Part shown: positions 1-7,562 of the stretch, in pieces | Layout: every line of letters starts with the position of its first letter | How positions within the stretch are numbered: the stretch's first letter is position 1 | Source of the DNA: Pseudomonas serbica | Lineage (GTDB): Bacteria; Pseudomonadota; Gammaproteobacteria; Pseudomonadales; Pseudomonadaceae | Length of the DNA stretch: 64,000 nucleotides | Assembly (NCBI RefSeq): GCF_028823535.1 | Contig: NZ_JAQIYM010000090.1 | Coordinates: 744,001 to 808,000, forward strand | Direction of reading: 5' to 3' | The notes under the pieces: generated by a model | The model's input: only the letters and a program-made list of their open reading frames with translations | What the model was told of the DNA's origin: nothing | Database searches by the model: none | Position numbers and translations under genes: made by a program

Positions 1-234
1 AGCCCGGACGCATTTCTGCAGGATTTGCGGGGTAAAACCATCGAACATGGTCACTTCAAGCTCAGGCAGCTCGGTTCCGTAGAACAGGCAAGATGCAAGC
101 TTGCAGTACACATTGCGTCCGACTTTAAATTCTTCTGGAATGTCGGCCCAGGCGGGCAGAAGGCGGGTGGTGCCATAGGCCAATTCCAGATCGGTCGTGG
201 CAGCGGCTTGTTCCGGCGTCAGCGTGTAGGTCAT
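1..234 (-). CDS. Unknown protein, partial at window edge
   Basis: The gene reads leftward from ATG at 234 and stays open to the edge, so 78 codons are visible and the C-terminus is missing. The visible product starts MTYTLTPEQAAATTDLEL and has two cysteines close together (YCKLASC). The ribosome site is weak (AGAG, 9 bases upstream). Codon use matches the neighbours. It follows the KorA-like gene in the same direction, 56 bp downstream of its stop, and may share its transcript. I do not recognise the family. Confidence 0.6.
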   Translation of the reverse strand, partial: MTYTLTPEQAAATTDLELAYGTTRLLPAWADIPEEFKVGRNVYCKLASCLFYGTELPELEVTMFDGFTPQILQKCVRA

Positions 235-290
235 GGCAATAACTCTGGGGCAGAAGGGGGATGCCGGATTGCTCCGGCGCCACCTGGCAA

Positions 291-758
291 CTAAACGTCT
301 ACGGTTTCGGACGCTGGGGTTTCTCTCACAAAGCCCTCAACAGGCGGAAAAGCCTCAGACACCATTTGGAGGGCATCGCGGTAGCGCTTCACGGCCTGGC
401 TCAACGCCGACGGACTGAACCCTTCAAACGGGATTTCGTTCTGAGGCACGCCATCAACCAACACGGCGCGAGCGGCAAGGGTGGTCGGCGCTTCCGGACT
501 GCCACGGTGCAACTTCACGATCAGGTCGAACTGGCCGGCGAGGTTGTTCGCGTCGCTGAACTCGTTCACCACCAGGTCATAGTTTTTCTTGTAGCGGTTG
601 ACGGTGATGTGAATCGACGCCCGCTTCTTGCCGCTTTCGCGGGTCGCCTGCGGGATCGGCACGTTATCGCACAGGACACGGCTGGCGGCGATGTTCGAGG
701 GCGTTTCGAGATTGCCTCGCATCAGTTTCACCAGCGTGTGAAATTGTTCAAGCCTCAT
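291..758 (-). CDS. Tandem KorA/TrfB-like DNA-binding regulator
   Basis: A 155-residue protein made of two copies of a KorA/TrfB-type helix-turn-helix domain, roughly residues 5-60 and 75-130. The second copy has the familiar pattern AARAVLVDGVPQ followed by SPSALSQAVKRYRDAL, very like the AARGVLVDGKPQ and GAVSQAVHRV segments of IncP-1 KorA. The first copy is more diverged (AASRVLCDNVPI). KorA is a global plasmid repressor that binds palindromes overlapping promoters; IncP KorA is a single-domain dimer, so this reads as a fused dimer. The start overlaps the stop of the upstream gene by ATGA, with AAGAAGG as ribosome site. A role as a plasmid-wide regulator is inference. The match rests on pattern recognition of the motif. 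Confidence 0.6.
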   Translation of the reverse strand: MRLEQFHTLVKLMRGNLETPSNIAASRVLCDNVPIPQATRESGKKRASIHITVNRYKKNYDLVVNEFSDANNLAGQFDLIVKLHRGSPEAPTTLAARAVLVDGVPQNEIPFEGFSPSALSQAVKRYRDALQMVSEAFPPVEGFVRETPASETVDV

Positions 759-1195
759 AGTTCAGCCTTCTTGAATTGCGAATCTGGGGTTGTTTCGGGT
801 TTTGGATCGGTTGCCATATCAATGGCGTGCTCCAGCCAGCCAGATCCAAGGCGCTGCAGCTTTCGCCAGCGCGACTCATCCAGCCTTACGGAGCGTGTTT
901 TTCGCTGGTCTTCATCCTTAACCTTGGTGCCAGGTGGTCGACCGGGTGTACGTGAGGTCGGCATGGTACCAGAAGCAGCACGCTGCTCTTCAGCCCAGCG
1001 GGCAGCACGAGCCCAAGCTTCGTCAGGGTTAGCCCCGACGCCGATCACTTTGCCACTGGCCAGAGTGACGACATGGGACTTCGACCCAGATTTGCCTCTG
1101 AGTACGCATTTTGCGTCCGGAGGAATCCCTCGAAGCGAATTCGATGCAGGCCTCTCGGTGACACTGGCGTCGCTGTCGTCCATCCAGAAATCCAT
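755..1195 (-). CDS. Ribbon-helix-helix-like protein, probable DNA binder
   Basis: A 146-residue protein. The N-terminal half is unremarkable; a proline/glycine-rich basic linker (PTSRTPGRPPGTKVKD) leads into a C-terminal stretch, KTRSVRLDESRWRKLQRL then a helix, that looks like a ribbon-helix-helix strand and helix. Such proteins are common plasmid regulators or relaxosome accessories. It is translationally coupled to the KorA-like gene by a 4-bp overlap, which supports a regulatory pair. The ribosome site is poor. A CCTAGCGTAA sequence on the minus strand near 1237 sits just upstream and resembles the core of the recurrent promoter. Function is inferred from this local pattern only. Confidence 0.5.
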   Translation of the reverse strand: MDFWMDDSDASVTERPASNSLRGIPPDAKCVLRGKSGSKSHVVTLASGKVIGVGANPDEAWARAARWAEEQRAASGTMPTSRTPGRPPGTKVKDEDQRKTRSVRLDESRWRKLQRLGSGWLEHAIDMATDPKPETTPDSQFKKAEL

Positions 1196-1318
1196 TTAGG
1201 GTTTTGGTATCAATGCACAGCCTATGCTGATTTACGCTAGGAGTACAGTGTTTTCCGTAACACATAAAATTATCGCCCATCCCCAGGGCCCAGTTGTGCA
1301 AATACATTTTGTGAAGCT

Positions 1319-1564
1319 ATGCTTGGTCAGCCCTATATCTCATGGAAATGGACTATGCGGGAAGCACATCGAGTAAAAAACGGATGCCACCAGTGGAATA
1401 AGCTGCCTGAAGGCTACGTGAATCTTCAGGACGGTGATCGTATCCAGGTCGGCGACGTGATCCGTATTCATCCTGAGTATTTTTCTGAGTACATCAATGG
1501 ACTGCTGATCGACACCTACTGCAGCAACGTGAATATCTGGTATCGCAAGCAGGTCACTCACTGA
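1319..1564 (+). CDS. Unknown small protein
   Basis: An 81-residue protein, or 69 residues if the in-frame ATG at 1355 is used; neither start has a clear ribosome site. The middle (LQDGDRIQVGDVIRIHPEYF) looks like a small beta-rich fold. A TACATT box lies at about 1299 but no good -35 sits 17 bp before it. I do not recognise the family. Confidence 0.4.
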   Translation: MLGQPYISWKWTMREAHRVKNGCHQWNKLPEGYVNLQDGDRIQVGDVIRIHPEYFSEYINGLLIDTYCSNVNIWYRKQVTH

Positions 1565-1594
1565 AGGCCCCGCCCTGGGGTAATCCAGATAGCG

Positions 1595-1608
1595 CGTAAA
1601 TTGTCACC
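1595..1608 (+). promoter_or_regulatory. Copy of 14-bp recurrent element (CGTAAATTGTCACC)
   Basis: One of eight copies in the window of an element close to GGTAAATTGYCASC. This copy lies 51 bp upstream of the ATG at 1659 and points toward it. It contains TTGTCA, which could act as a -35, but no good -10 follows at 17 bp. Confidence 0.4.
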
Positions 1609-1658
1609 TCCTGCATACTGGAGATCTGATATCGCGCTTTCCCTAGGGAGATCAACGC

Positions 1659-2003
1659 ATGCCTATTACGATTCGGCTCGGCGACGAAAATGCCCGAACT
1701 GTTTTAACCCGAACCGAGCTTGGCTTACCGCCAAACCCGCTGGTTCAGGGAATTCTGGATAAACATGCCGGGGAGGGTGAGGGAAGTGTTGCGGAGGTTC
1801 TGGGCAATAGGTTCGAGCGTACCGAGCTTTTAAAAGAGCTTGCCCTTGTCGGAATGGAGGGTTGGTTGAAAAGCGGGAGCAAGGCCAGGTTCGAGCAATT
1901 GGTTAAACAGGCTATCAGCCGGCCTTTCGACGGCTACATCACCGATTACGGTCGATGGGAAAGAGAATACGGCCAACAAAAAGAGCAGGAAGTACCAGAA
2001 TGA
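1659..2003 (+). CDS. Unknown 114-residue protein
   Basis: The start has a good ribosome site (AGGGAG, 9 bases upstream). The product begins MPITIRLGDENARTVLTR, is rich in charged residues and helical in the middle, and ends with a run of charged residues (REYGQQKEQEVPE). No signal peptide or membrane segment is visible. The recurrent 14-bp element precedes it. Family not recognised. Confidence 0.6.
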   Translation: MPITIRLGDENARTVLTRTELGLPPNPLVQGILDKHAGEGEGSVAEVLGNRFERTELLKELALVGMEGWLKSGSKARFEQLVKQAISRPFDGYITDYGRWEREYGQQKEQEVPE

Positions 2004-2016
2004 GCACTTTTCCCAT

Positions 2017-2130
2017 GTGACAACTGGAGGACGCCGAGCCTCGGTGTGGGAACTGCAACCTGCCAATGAAAAACCAACCAAGCCCGCGCCTCGTCGGGTG
2101 ACCAGCACCAGCAGCACCTTCGAGCCTTAA
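2017..2130 (+). CDS. Possible 37-residue protein (GTG start)
   Basis: A short open frame from GTG to TAA whose second half is rich in proline, lysine, serine and threonine (ANEKPTKPAPRRVTSTSS). There is no good ribosome site and no family match, so it may be a remnant or chance. It fills most of the gap between two surer genes. Confidence 0.2.
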   Translation: MTTGGRRASVWELQPANEKPTKPAPRRVTSTSSTFEP

Positions 2131-2149
2131 CCTCAAAATGCGCCATGTG

Positions 2150-2176
2150 CGCTACCAGTTATAACAACTGGTAGCG
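2150..2176. promoter_or_regulatory. Perfect 11-bp inverted repeat, possible operator
   Basis: CGCTACCAGTT and AACTGGTAGCG flank a 5-base centre (ATAAC). No T tract follows, so it is not a typical terminator. It sits just upstream of the promoter of the XRE regulator gene and may be its operator. Confidence 0.5.
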
Positions 2177-2193
2177 TATATGACACATTGAGC

Positions 2194-2222
2194 TTGTCGA
2201 TATCAAATTAATGGCGTATATT
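2194..2222 (+). promoter_or_regulatory. Promoter of the XRE regulator gene
   Basis: -35 TTGTCG at 2194-2199, a 17-bp spacer, and -10 TATATT at 2217-2222. The start codon follows 32 bases after the -10, so the leader is short and there is no clear ribosome site. Confidence 0.6.
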
Positions 2223-2254
2223 GACATCATTGAATCAAACGATGGCGTCAACCC

Positions 2255-2581
2255 ATGGCTACTCGCACCTACTCACCGCAGACGCAGGACGCTCTTAAGG
2301 TCATGGGGCAATTGATTGCCCTGGCCCGAAAAGAAGCCCAGATGACTGCCCAGGCACTGGCCGAACGCGCCGGGATTTCCCGCAGCCTGCTGCACCGGAT
2401 CGAGAAGGGTGACCCAAAGTGTGAAATTGGGGTCGCCTTCGAACTGGCCACTCTGCTCAGGATTCGTCTGTTCAGCGAGGAAATGCCCCTGCCGTTTCTT
2501 GCGGATCACCTGGAAGCCCGGATCGCCGTTCTCCCTAAAATCGTCCGCACCTCAGACAAGAAGGTGAGCAATGACTTCTGA
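2255..2581 (+). CDS. XRE-family helix-turn-helix regulator
   Basis: A 108-residue protein with a Cro/C1-type helix-turn-helix at about residues 15-70: MGQLIALARKEAQMTAQALAERAGISRSLLHRIEKG is the standard helix 1-4 layout, though it extends over two quoted segments here (RKEAQMTAQALAERAG and ISRSLLHRIEKG). The shape resembles HipB-like regulators, but no hipA-type kinase follows. The next gene starts inside its 3' end (11-bp overlap), so it probably heads and may control the operon to 8440. An inverted repeat at 2150-2176 upstream is a likely binding site. DNA binding is well supported; target and role are inferred. Confidence 0.8.
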   Translation: MATRTYSPQTQDALKVMGQLIALARKEAQMTAQALAERAGISRSLLHRIEKGDPKCEIGVAFELATLLRIRLFSEEMPLPFLADHLEARIAVLPKIVRTSDKKVSNDF

Positions 2582-2900
2582 TATGCCACAGGCGGTAACG
2601 CAATGGCTCGACACACTCGCGGCTGAGTATGGCGACAATTTCACCGTGCAACTCAAGCGCGATGGCAGCGGGCGCATCAAGCATGAGCAAGGCGCTGACA
2701 CCTTTGACTGCCCAGCGGCGGCCATTGGGCCAGTGGCGATGCTGCGCTACCGGATTACCTTGACCAATCAGTGGAACATCCACAACCTCGCGGTGACGGT
2801 CACCTGCCGCAATCGCCAGGAAGGGATTGAGCACGCTGTAGAGAGCAATCCAGGCTGGACGTTTGTTCGGGCCAAAAAGCTAAAGGAAGGTGAAGAGTGA
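2571..2900 (+). CDS. Unknown 109-residue protein
   Basis: The start ATG at 2571 has AAGGTGA upstream and lies within the end of the XRE gene, suggesting coupled translation. The product is a mixed alpha/beta protein with no visible signal or membrane segment; a hydrophobic beta-like stretch (LRYRITLTNQWNIHNLAV) is in the middle and a charged tail (RAKKLKEGEE) at the end. Family not recognised. Confidence 0.65.
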   Translation: MTSDMPQAVTQWLDTLAAEYGDNFTVQLKRDGSGRIKHEQGADTFDCPAAAIGPVAMLRYRITLTNQWNIHNLAVTVTCRNRQEGIEHAVESNPGWTFVRAKKLKEGEE

Positions 2901-3313
2901 TCCCGCTCAAGCACGATGACGACTTGGACATGGAGCTGGCCGAGGCCTTTGGCGTCGACAAGATGTCGGAGCGTTGCGAGTTCTGCGAAAAGCCAACCAG
3001 GTTTCGTCACGAGCCGAGCGTCACGTACATCTGCCCGGCCTGCGCCAAGACGCACAAGGAATCCGAGTTGCGTGAACCCCTGTGCAGCAAGATCAACCGC
3101 AAGAATGCCAAAGCGCCCGTCATGACTGAAGCGCAGATGGTCTTGCGCGAATCCGACGATGACCTGTTCCTGGAACAGGTGGCTCTGGAAAAGAAATTGC
3201 ATCACCTGCGCAACCAGCGCCGGACGATTCAGTACGAAATGAAAAAGGCTGGGCTGACCACCAAACGACCGGTGGATGCCGAGCTCACTCCCCACAAGTT
3301 GCGACACAACTAA
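2897..3313 (+). CDS. Zinc-ribbon protein with charged C-terminus
   Basis: A 138-residue protein starting at GTG (GTGA overlap with the previous stop, ribosome site GAAGGTGA). Residues about 26-55 hold two CxxC knuckles (RCEFCEKP and ICPACAK), a likely zinc ribbon. The C-terminal half is helical and charged (LEKKLHHLRNQRRTIQYE), perhaps a coiled coil. It probably binds nucleic acid or protein; nothing shows which. Part of the 2255-8440 block. Confidence 0.65.
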   Translation: MIPLKHDDDLDMELAEAFGVDKMSERCEFCEKPTRFRHEPSVTYICPACAKTHKESELREPLCSKINRKNAKAPVMTEAQMVLRESDDDLFLEQVALEKKLHHLRNQRRTIQYEMKKAGLTTKRPVDAELTPHKLRHN

Positions 3314-3333
3314 AATTTCAGAGAACGAAAAGC

Positions 3334-3624
3334 ATGAAAATCCAATTAGATGGTGGCGGCAAATTGTTTAAAGACGCCCCCAAGCAAAAGTGGAATGGCG
3401 ACAACCTGCTGCAAACGGCACTGTTCGCCGGCCACAGGATGATGGCGATCACTGACGACAAGGGTGGTTACAAGCTGAACTACCTGAATTACGAAAGCGG
3501 TCAGTTAAAGACCATGGCTGATGCCAAGGCTGCCGGCCCTGAGTTCGCCAACTCCGTGCTGAACGATATGTTGTCCCTGATCCAGACTGTGCCAGAATCT
3601 GCGCCGGCCACCCCGTCGCTTTAA
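3334..3624 (+). CDS. Unknown 96-residue protein
   Basis: Follows the zinc-ribbon gene by 20 bp with a weak ribosome site (GAGAACG). The product has no cysteine, no signal and no membrane helix. It lies directly before the 606-residue gene and may work with it. Family not recognised. Confidence 0.6.
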   Translation: MKIQLDGGGKLFKDAPKQKWNGDNLLQTALFAGHRMMAITDDKGGYKLNYLNYESGQLKTMADAKAAGPEFANSVLNDMLSLIQTVPESAPATPSL

Positions 3625-3652
3625 ACATCACGGAAAACGAAGGATTCGAACC

Positions 3653-5473
3653 ATGATCGACTACGCCACGCTGGACAGCATTTCCGAACGACTTGATGCC
3701 TATCGTGGCGATGGTAAGAGCCTGGTGCTGTTCGATGACCGCGATCACTACAACTACAGCACCCGTGACGTGGTTCGAAACACTTTCCCGATGCTCAAAC
3801 GTGCTGATCCCACCGGCCTGGCCATGGGCATGCTGCTCAACGAGATGCTGGAAGCCACCATCGACGGCTCACAGGTAAAACTGAGCAAGCTTCTGCGTCA
3901 AGACGGCTTCCTGGACGAGCTGTGCGAGATCCTGCGCATCAAGGCCGATCTCAATGCCATGGTGCTGGCGCCGACCATACAGTTCCAGGATCGGATCGAG
4001 CGCTTGATCGGCAGGGTATCGGCTGACTTTGGTCGCCCGACCACCCGTGAGATCGCCTGCTGTCTGCGCGACGCCATCTACAGCATGGATCGGGGCCTGA
4101 CCATTCGCTGGGTGCGCTTTGATGAGGTCGGCAGTAACGAGCCGGTTGGCCTGCACGACAAGATCGTGGAATGCGCGACGGTGGCTGATTTCGTTGATGC
4201 GCTCAAGACCAGCCTGCCGTTCGGCGCCTATCTGGCGAAAATCGGTAAGAGCAAGACTGCCATCGGGATCAAGAAGCCTGGTCGTATCGCCTATCTGTCT
4301 GCGATCTCCATCGACAGTTACAGCGGCAAAATGCAGCAAAACGGCGACAGCGAGCGCCATATGCGCGATAAGCTGGATCTGCAATCGCCCTACGAACGCT
4401 ACCCGCAATGGCGAAATCTGACTTTTAAAGAAGATCGTTACATCGACATTGGCGATACGGGGGTTGTCGAGATCTCCGACCTGGATCGAGACGTTCTCAT
4501 TTGGGTGGCGATGGTCATTGAGCTGGCTGGCCAGAAAATGGCTGAGGTTGAGCCAGGCCTGATTCGCCTCTCCGAGACAGTGAAACTGGCCACGGCTGAT
4601 TCTGATCAGGTTGCCAAACTGCCGGTGCTGTTCCGTCCGAACTGGACACTGCATAAGCCAAGCCTGGCCTCGATGCTGGCGCTACTGGGCTTCGACGATC
4701 CGTGGATGGCTGGCTTCTTTGCCGAGGCGCTGGTCGGGATGACAGCGGACACCTTTCTGCCGATGGGGGAGACCAAGCTCGGCTTTTGTGCGCAAACCCG
4801 CACCTACATTCGCTATCCCGACCAGCACGACAAGGAGTACGACTACCACGAGCAGCAAAAAATAAAGAAAGAACGCTATTACTTCATCGCCGTTTCCCAG
4901 GGGATCGCCGGCACCGAAGAAGAGATCGATGACGCGATCAAGACCATCTTCGCCCGCAACCTTTCCGAATACCTGTTTAAGTGGGGCAATGAGAAATTCG
5001 AGCTCCTGTGGGCGCGTGATAAAGACTGGTTCTTTAAGCGCATCCAGAAGAACATGGAAAAGGCCATCGACCATGAATCCACCCAGGTGTTTTCAACGTA
5101 CGATAAGGCACAAACCGGCCAGGCCATTAAGAGTCTCTACGCCCAAAACCCCAAGCGCCAAGGTTTTAGCCCGCTGTGCGTGTTTGATGGAAAAAGCCCA
5201 ATCAACGCCGTAGCCAGGATTTCCCCTCGAAATGCTGAGGAGCTGGCTCAGCTCCTGGGGATGAAGTCGGTCAACTATCTGCCGGACTACCTCAAGCTCT
5301 GGAAGCGGGATCTTGGCTGGATGACCTCTCATGAAGTTAACGGTGACGCTCCGTTCAACATCAACAAACGCTGGGAATTCAGGACAAAGGGTAAATCGCC
5401 GAGCGTCATGTTCAGCGCCCTGATTCTGTTTAATACCATGAACCACAAAATCACAAAATCACTGGCAGATTGA
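3653..5473 (+). CDS. Large protein of unknown function (606 residues)
   Basis: The longest gene of the left block. Ribosome site ACGAAGG precedes the ATG. The product is soluble-looking, without signal peptide, membrane helix, P-loop or zinc knuckle that I can see. The N-terminal half is helix-rich (residues 1-170). The middle has an aromatic, charged segment (DKEYDYHEQQKIKKERYYF) near residues 395-415, and helices follow to the end. Its stop is followed within 6 bases by the start of the deoxyribosyltransferase-like gene, so the two are likely co-expressed. I cannot assign a family; fold prediction would be informative here. Confidence 0.75.
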   Translation: MIDYATLDSISERLDAYRGDGKSLVLFDDRDHYNYSTRDVVRNTFPMLKRADPTGLAMGMLLNEMLEATIDGSQVKLSKLLRQDGFLDELCEILRIKADLNAMVLAPTIQFQDRIERLIGRVSADFGRPTTREIACCLRDAIYSMDRGLTIRWVRFDEVGSNEPVGLHDKIVECATVADFVDALKTSLPFGAYLAKIGKSKTAIGIKKPGRIAYLSAISIDSYSGKMQQNGDSERHMRDKLDLQSPYERYPQWRNLTFKEDRYIDIGDTGVVEISDLDRDVLIWVAMVIELAGQKMAEVEPGLIRLSETVKLATADSDQVAKLPVLFRPNWTLHKPSLASMLALLGFDDPWMAGFFAEALVGMTADTFLPMGETKLGFCAQTRTYIRYPDQHDKEYDYHEQQKIKKERYYFIAVSQGIAGTEEEIDDAIKTIFARNLSEYLFKWGNEKFELLWARDKDWFFKRIQKNMEKAIDHESTQVFSTYDKAQTGQAIKSLYAQNPKRQGFSPLCVFDGKSPINAVARISPRNAEELAQLLGMKSVNYLPDYLKLWKRDLGWMTSHEVNGDAPFNINKRWEFRTKGKSPSVMFSALILFNTMNHKITKSLAD

Positions 5474-5478
5474 AAGAA

Positions 5479-6267
5479 ATGGCTACTGAAAAAACCAAAC
5501 AAATGCTCGAAACGATCAGGCAGCGTCTCAGTGAGCTGACCCCAGAGGAAGTTATCCAGCAGTTGCATGAGTGCGGCAGCGCAGGGCCTTCCATCGAAGA
5601 GTTCATCGAAGGGTTCGGGTGGCCACAAGTCTACCTGGCTGGCTTTGATGTGTTTCGCCAGGATGGCCTGGAACGTGGTGCCTACCTGAAAGACCTGTGC
5701 AGCGAAAAGGCTATGGTTGGCCTGTATCCATTCGACAATGAGGTCGATCAGAGCCTGCCCCCGGCGCAGATGGCCGCCATGATCAGTCAGATGAACATGG
5801 ACATGATTCGCCGGGCCGATGCCGTCCTGGCCAACCTGAACTGCTTCCGGGGCCTTGAGCCTGATTCTGGTACGGTTTTCGAGGTCGGCATGGCCATCGC
5901 CCTGGGTAAACCGGTGTGGGTCTATTTTGACGGCCCTGAGACGCTCAGGAAGCTGGTGCCGCACGATGCCGGGGGCTATGACGCCGAAGGTTTCATGGTC
6001 GAGGACTTCGGTCTGCCGATGAACCTGATGCTCGCCTGCACCTGGGCCGGCCACAGCAAGACCGTGGAGGAAGCGGTACCGGCGCTGGCAAGTACGCTGT
6101 GGGCGGCAAAACAGCAAAAGGAAGTGGAGCGCCAGGCCTATCTCAAGATGATTCAGGAAACCGAACACGCTGGACTGGAAGGTGTGTGGCAGGGGAATCT
6201 GCAGCCGCCTGGCCTGAACCCACGACCAACTGACCCAGACGATTCGGTGACTGGCCTTGAGCGATAA
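5479..6267 (+). CDS. Nucleoside 2-deoxyribosyltransferase-like protein
   Basis: A 262-residue protein whose residues about 50-210 fit the nucleoside 2-deoxyribosyltransferase fold. Visible motifs are the opening strand VYLAGFDVFRQDG, a helix ending RRADAVLANLN, and the signature LEPDSGTVFEVGMAIALGKP, where the glutamate of FEVG is the family's catalytic nucleophile. Family members swap bases between deoxyribosides or hydrolyse modified nucleotides. A ~45-residue helical extension precedes the domain and a ~40-residue tail follows, so it is longer than the usual 150-170 residues. ATG at 5479 is preferred to the TTG at 5470 because it has GAAAGAA upstream. Substrate unknown; in a plasmid it may act in nucleotide salvage or defence. 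Confidence 0.7.
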   Translation: MATEKTKQMLETIRQRLSELTPEEVIQQLHECGSAGPSIEEFIEGFGWPQVYLAGFDVFRQDGLERGAYLKDLCSEKAMVGLYPFDNEVDQSLPPAQMAAMISQMNMDMIRRADAVLANLNCFRGLEPDSGTVFEVGMAIALGKPVWVYFDGPETLRKLVPHDAGGYDAEGFMVEDFGLPMNLMLACTWAGHSKTVEEAVPALASTLWAAKQQKEVERQAYLKMIQETEHAGLEGVWQGNLQPPGLNPRPTDPDDSVTGLER

Positions 6268-6505
6268 GCTTTTGGTTGCCTGTCAGGACATTCAGCTGAT
6301 TCTGGAGTCACTCGTCGAGGCGAAGCTTTACCACCGGGTGGTCATCCAGAGATTCAAGGATGACGATGAGGATGGTGAGATTGCACGTCGTGGCTGCCCT
6401 CAGATTGACTATCGAAACAGAAAAATCAAAGACATCGAAGCGCTTGAACACAGGCTGAAGCACGTTCTCGATGTCCAGGTCGCTGTTACCCAGACTGCAA
6501 GATAA
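6257..6505 (+). CDS. Unknown 82-residue protein (TTG start)
   Basis: Starts at TTG overlapping the end of the deoxyribosyltransferase-like gene by 11 bp. The product is acidic and helical (VVIQRFKDDDEDGEIARR) with one cysteine. The start codon is uncertain because there is no strong ribosome site. Family not recognised. Confidence 0.5.
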   Translation: MSDKLLVACQDIQLILESLVEAKLYHRVVIQRFKDDDEDGEIARRGCPQIDYRNRKIKDIEALEHRLKHVLDVQVAVTQTAR

Positions 6506-6542
6506 CGGAACGGCAATCCCGGAAAGGAAAAGGAGCAGAACA

Positions 6543-6791
6543 ATGAGCCCAGAGGGCATTAGTCTCTACATCGATGAGCATGAGGCAGAAATCGGAAAGG
6601 GGGAGAGGGCTTCAGACCCATCCTTACATCCGGTCTTGGCGTCATTACAAGCGCAGCTAACGGATGCCAGAAGACTACTGGATGCGGTTCATGCTGACAG
6701 TGGCTTTCGCAATCTCTTCGAGCAGCTGCAAGATGAAATTGCGGACTACCTTAATCCGAGCACCGACCAGGGTGACAATCATGAGCAATAA
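6543..6791 (+). CDS. Unknown 82-residue helical protein
   Basis: ATG at 6543 has AAGGAG 7 bases upstream, so it is preferred to the earlier ATG at 6471. The protein is helical with a long acidic stretch (LFEQLQDEIADYLN) near the C-terminus. The next gene starts within its last codons. Family not recognised. Confidence 0.6.
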   Translation: MSPEGISLYIDEHEAEIGKGERASDPSLHPVLASLQAQLTDARRLLDAVHADSGFRNLFEQLQDEIADYLNPSTDQGDNHEQ

Positions 6792-7299
6792 CCAGACCGC
6801 AGAAGCAACGACTTCGGAACTTTGGAAATTGATCACCCGAGCATCCACTGGTCAGATGACTGAGGCTGTCGTGGTTTCTAAGCTCAAAAAATTGCTGCTG
6901 GAATCAGCGCTGGCCCAAGAGCCCTGGGGCTGGATTGCCCATTGCGCCAAGAGTGGCGGCGAGCCGATCATCGTCACTGAAGCCATCGCCAAAGAGCTGA
7001 GTAAGTTTGATGACTGGGATGTGTTTCAGGTTGCCAGGTTGCCACAGACCGGCGCCTTGCTTTCGGTCATCTCCAGCGAAGTGCCGGTTGCTGACAAAGC
7101 AGAGCAAGGGGTGAGCAAGGCCTGTGACCAGCCTCAGGCGCACCCAGCGCGTTGCGGTTGCGTGCCAGAACGGAACACAGCGAACCAATTGCTGGCCCGA
7201 GTAGTGGAGTTCGACAAATCAGCCAGGACTGATCAAGGTTTCAACCTGAGCAAGCTGGTCAATGACATCCAAGATTACCTGCAGGAGCAAGGCCAATGA
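6781..7299 (+). CDS. Unknown 172-residue protein
   Basis: Overlaps the previous gene by 11 bp. The N-terminal half contains PWGWIAHCAKSGGEPIIV, a pattern seen in many phage and plasmid hypothetical proteins of similar size. A cysteine pair (RCGCVPE) lies near residue 125, and the C-terminal helix is amphipathic (NLSKLVNDIQDYLQEQ). Function not known. It is joined to the next gene by ATGA. Confidence 0.6.
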   Translation: MSNNQTAEATTSELWKLITRASTGQMTEAVVVSKLKKLLLESALAQEPWGWIAHCAKSGGEPIIVTEAIAKELSKFDDWDVFQVARLPQTGALLSVISSEVPVADKAEQGVSKACDQPQAHPARCGCVPERNTANQLLARVVEFDKSARTDQGFNLSKLVNDIQDYLQEQGQ

Positions 7300-7562
7300 G
7301 CATTCCGCCGAACGCTGGGACGCTGAGCCCAGATGACGTGATCAGCGCCAGCAAGCTCGCGGTAGAGCAGATCCTGAAAAGCGATGTAAACGATTGGTTT
7401 CTCGCCCAGGTGGAAGGCCGGCAGAAGGTTCTGGTCGAGGACAAGTGGATGCTGGCTAGCAACGCCTACACGGCGGGCATCGAGCTGGCGCTGGCCGAGG
7501 TGACCCGGTTGCAGGCCTACATCGCGAAAATGACTCAGGAAGCCGGAGGAAAGCCGACATGA
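7296..7562 (+). CDS. Unknown 88-residue helical protein
   Basis: ATGA overlaps link it to genes on both sides. The product is mainly helical (VEQILKSDVNDWFLAQVEGR, then a C-terminal helix ALAEVTRLQAYIAKM) with no cysteine. Family not recognised; translational coupling indicates it is made with its neighbours. Confidence 0.6.
   Translation: MSIPPNAGTLSPDDVISASKLAVEQILKSDVNDWFLAQVEGRQKVLVEDKWMLASNAYTAGIELALAEVTRLQAYIAKMTQEAGGKPT

Noticed and set aside
261-1199. A 312-codon rightward open frame across the first kilobase
   Set aside because: It lies opposite the KorA-like and ribbon-helix-helix-like genes, which have coupled starts, a ribosome site and recognisable motifs. The rightward product has low-complexity serine- and arginine-rich composition typical of an antisense shadow.
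1641-1648. A CCCTAGGG palindrome like the one in the recurrent promoters
   Set aside because: There is no TTGC -35 or TACAWT -10 at the required spacing. The AGGGAG part serves as the ribosome site for the gene at 1659.
2255-2900. A HipBA-type module
   Set aside because: The XRE protein resembles HipB, but the coupled next gene (109 residues) has no kinase motif.
5329-6168. A 279-codon leftward frame
   Set aside because: It is antisense to the deoxyribosyltransferase-like gene, whose catalytic motif is clear, and has no ribosome site.
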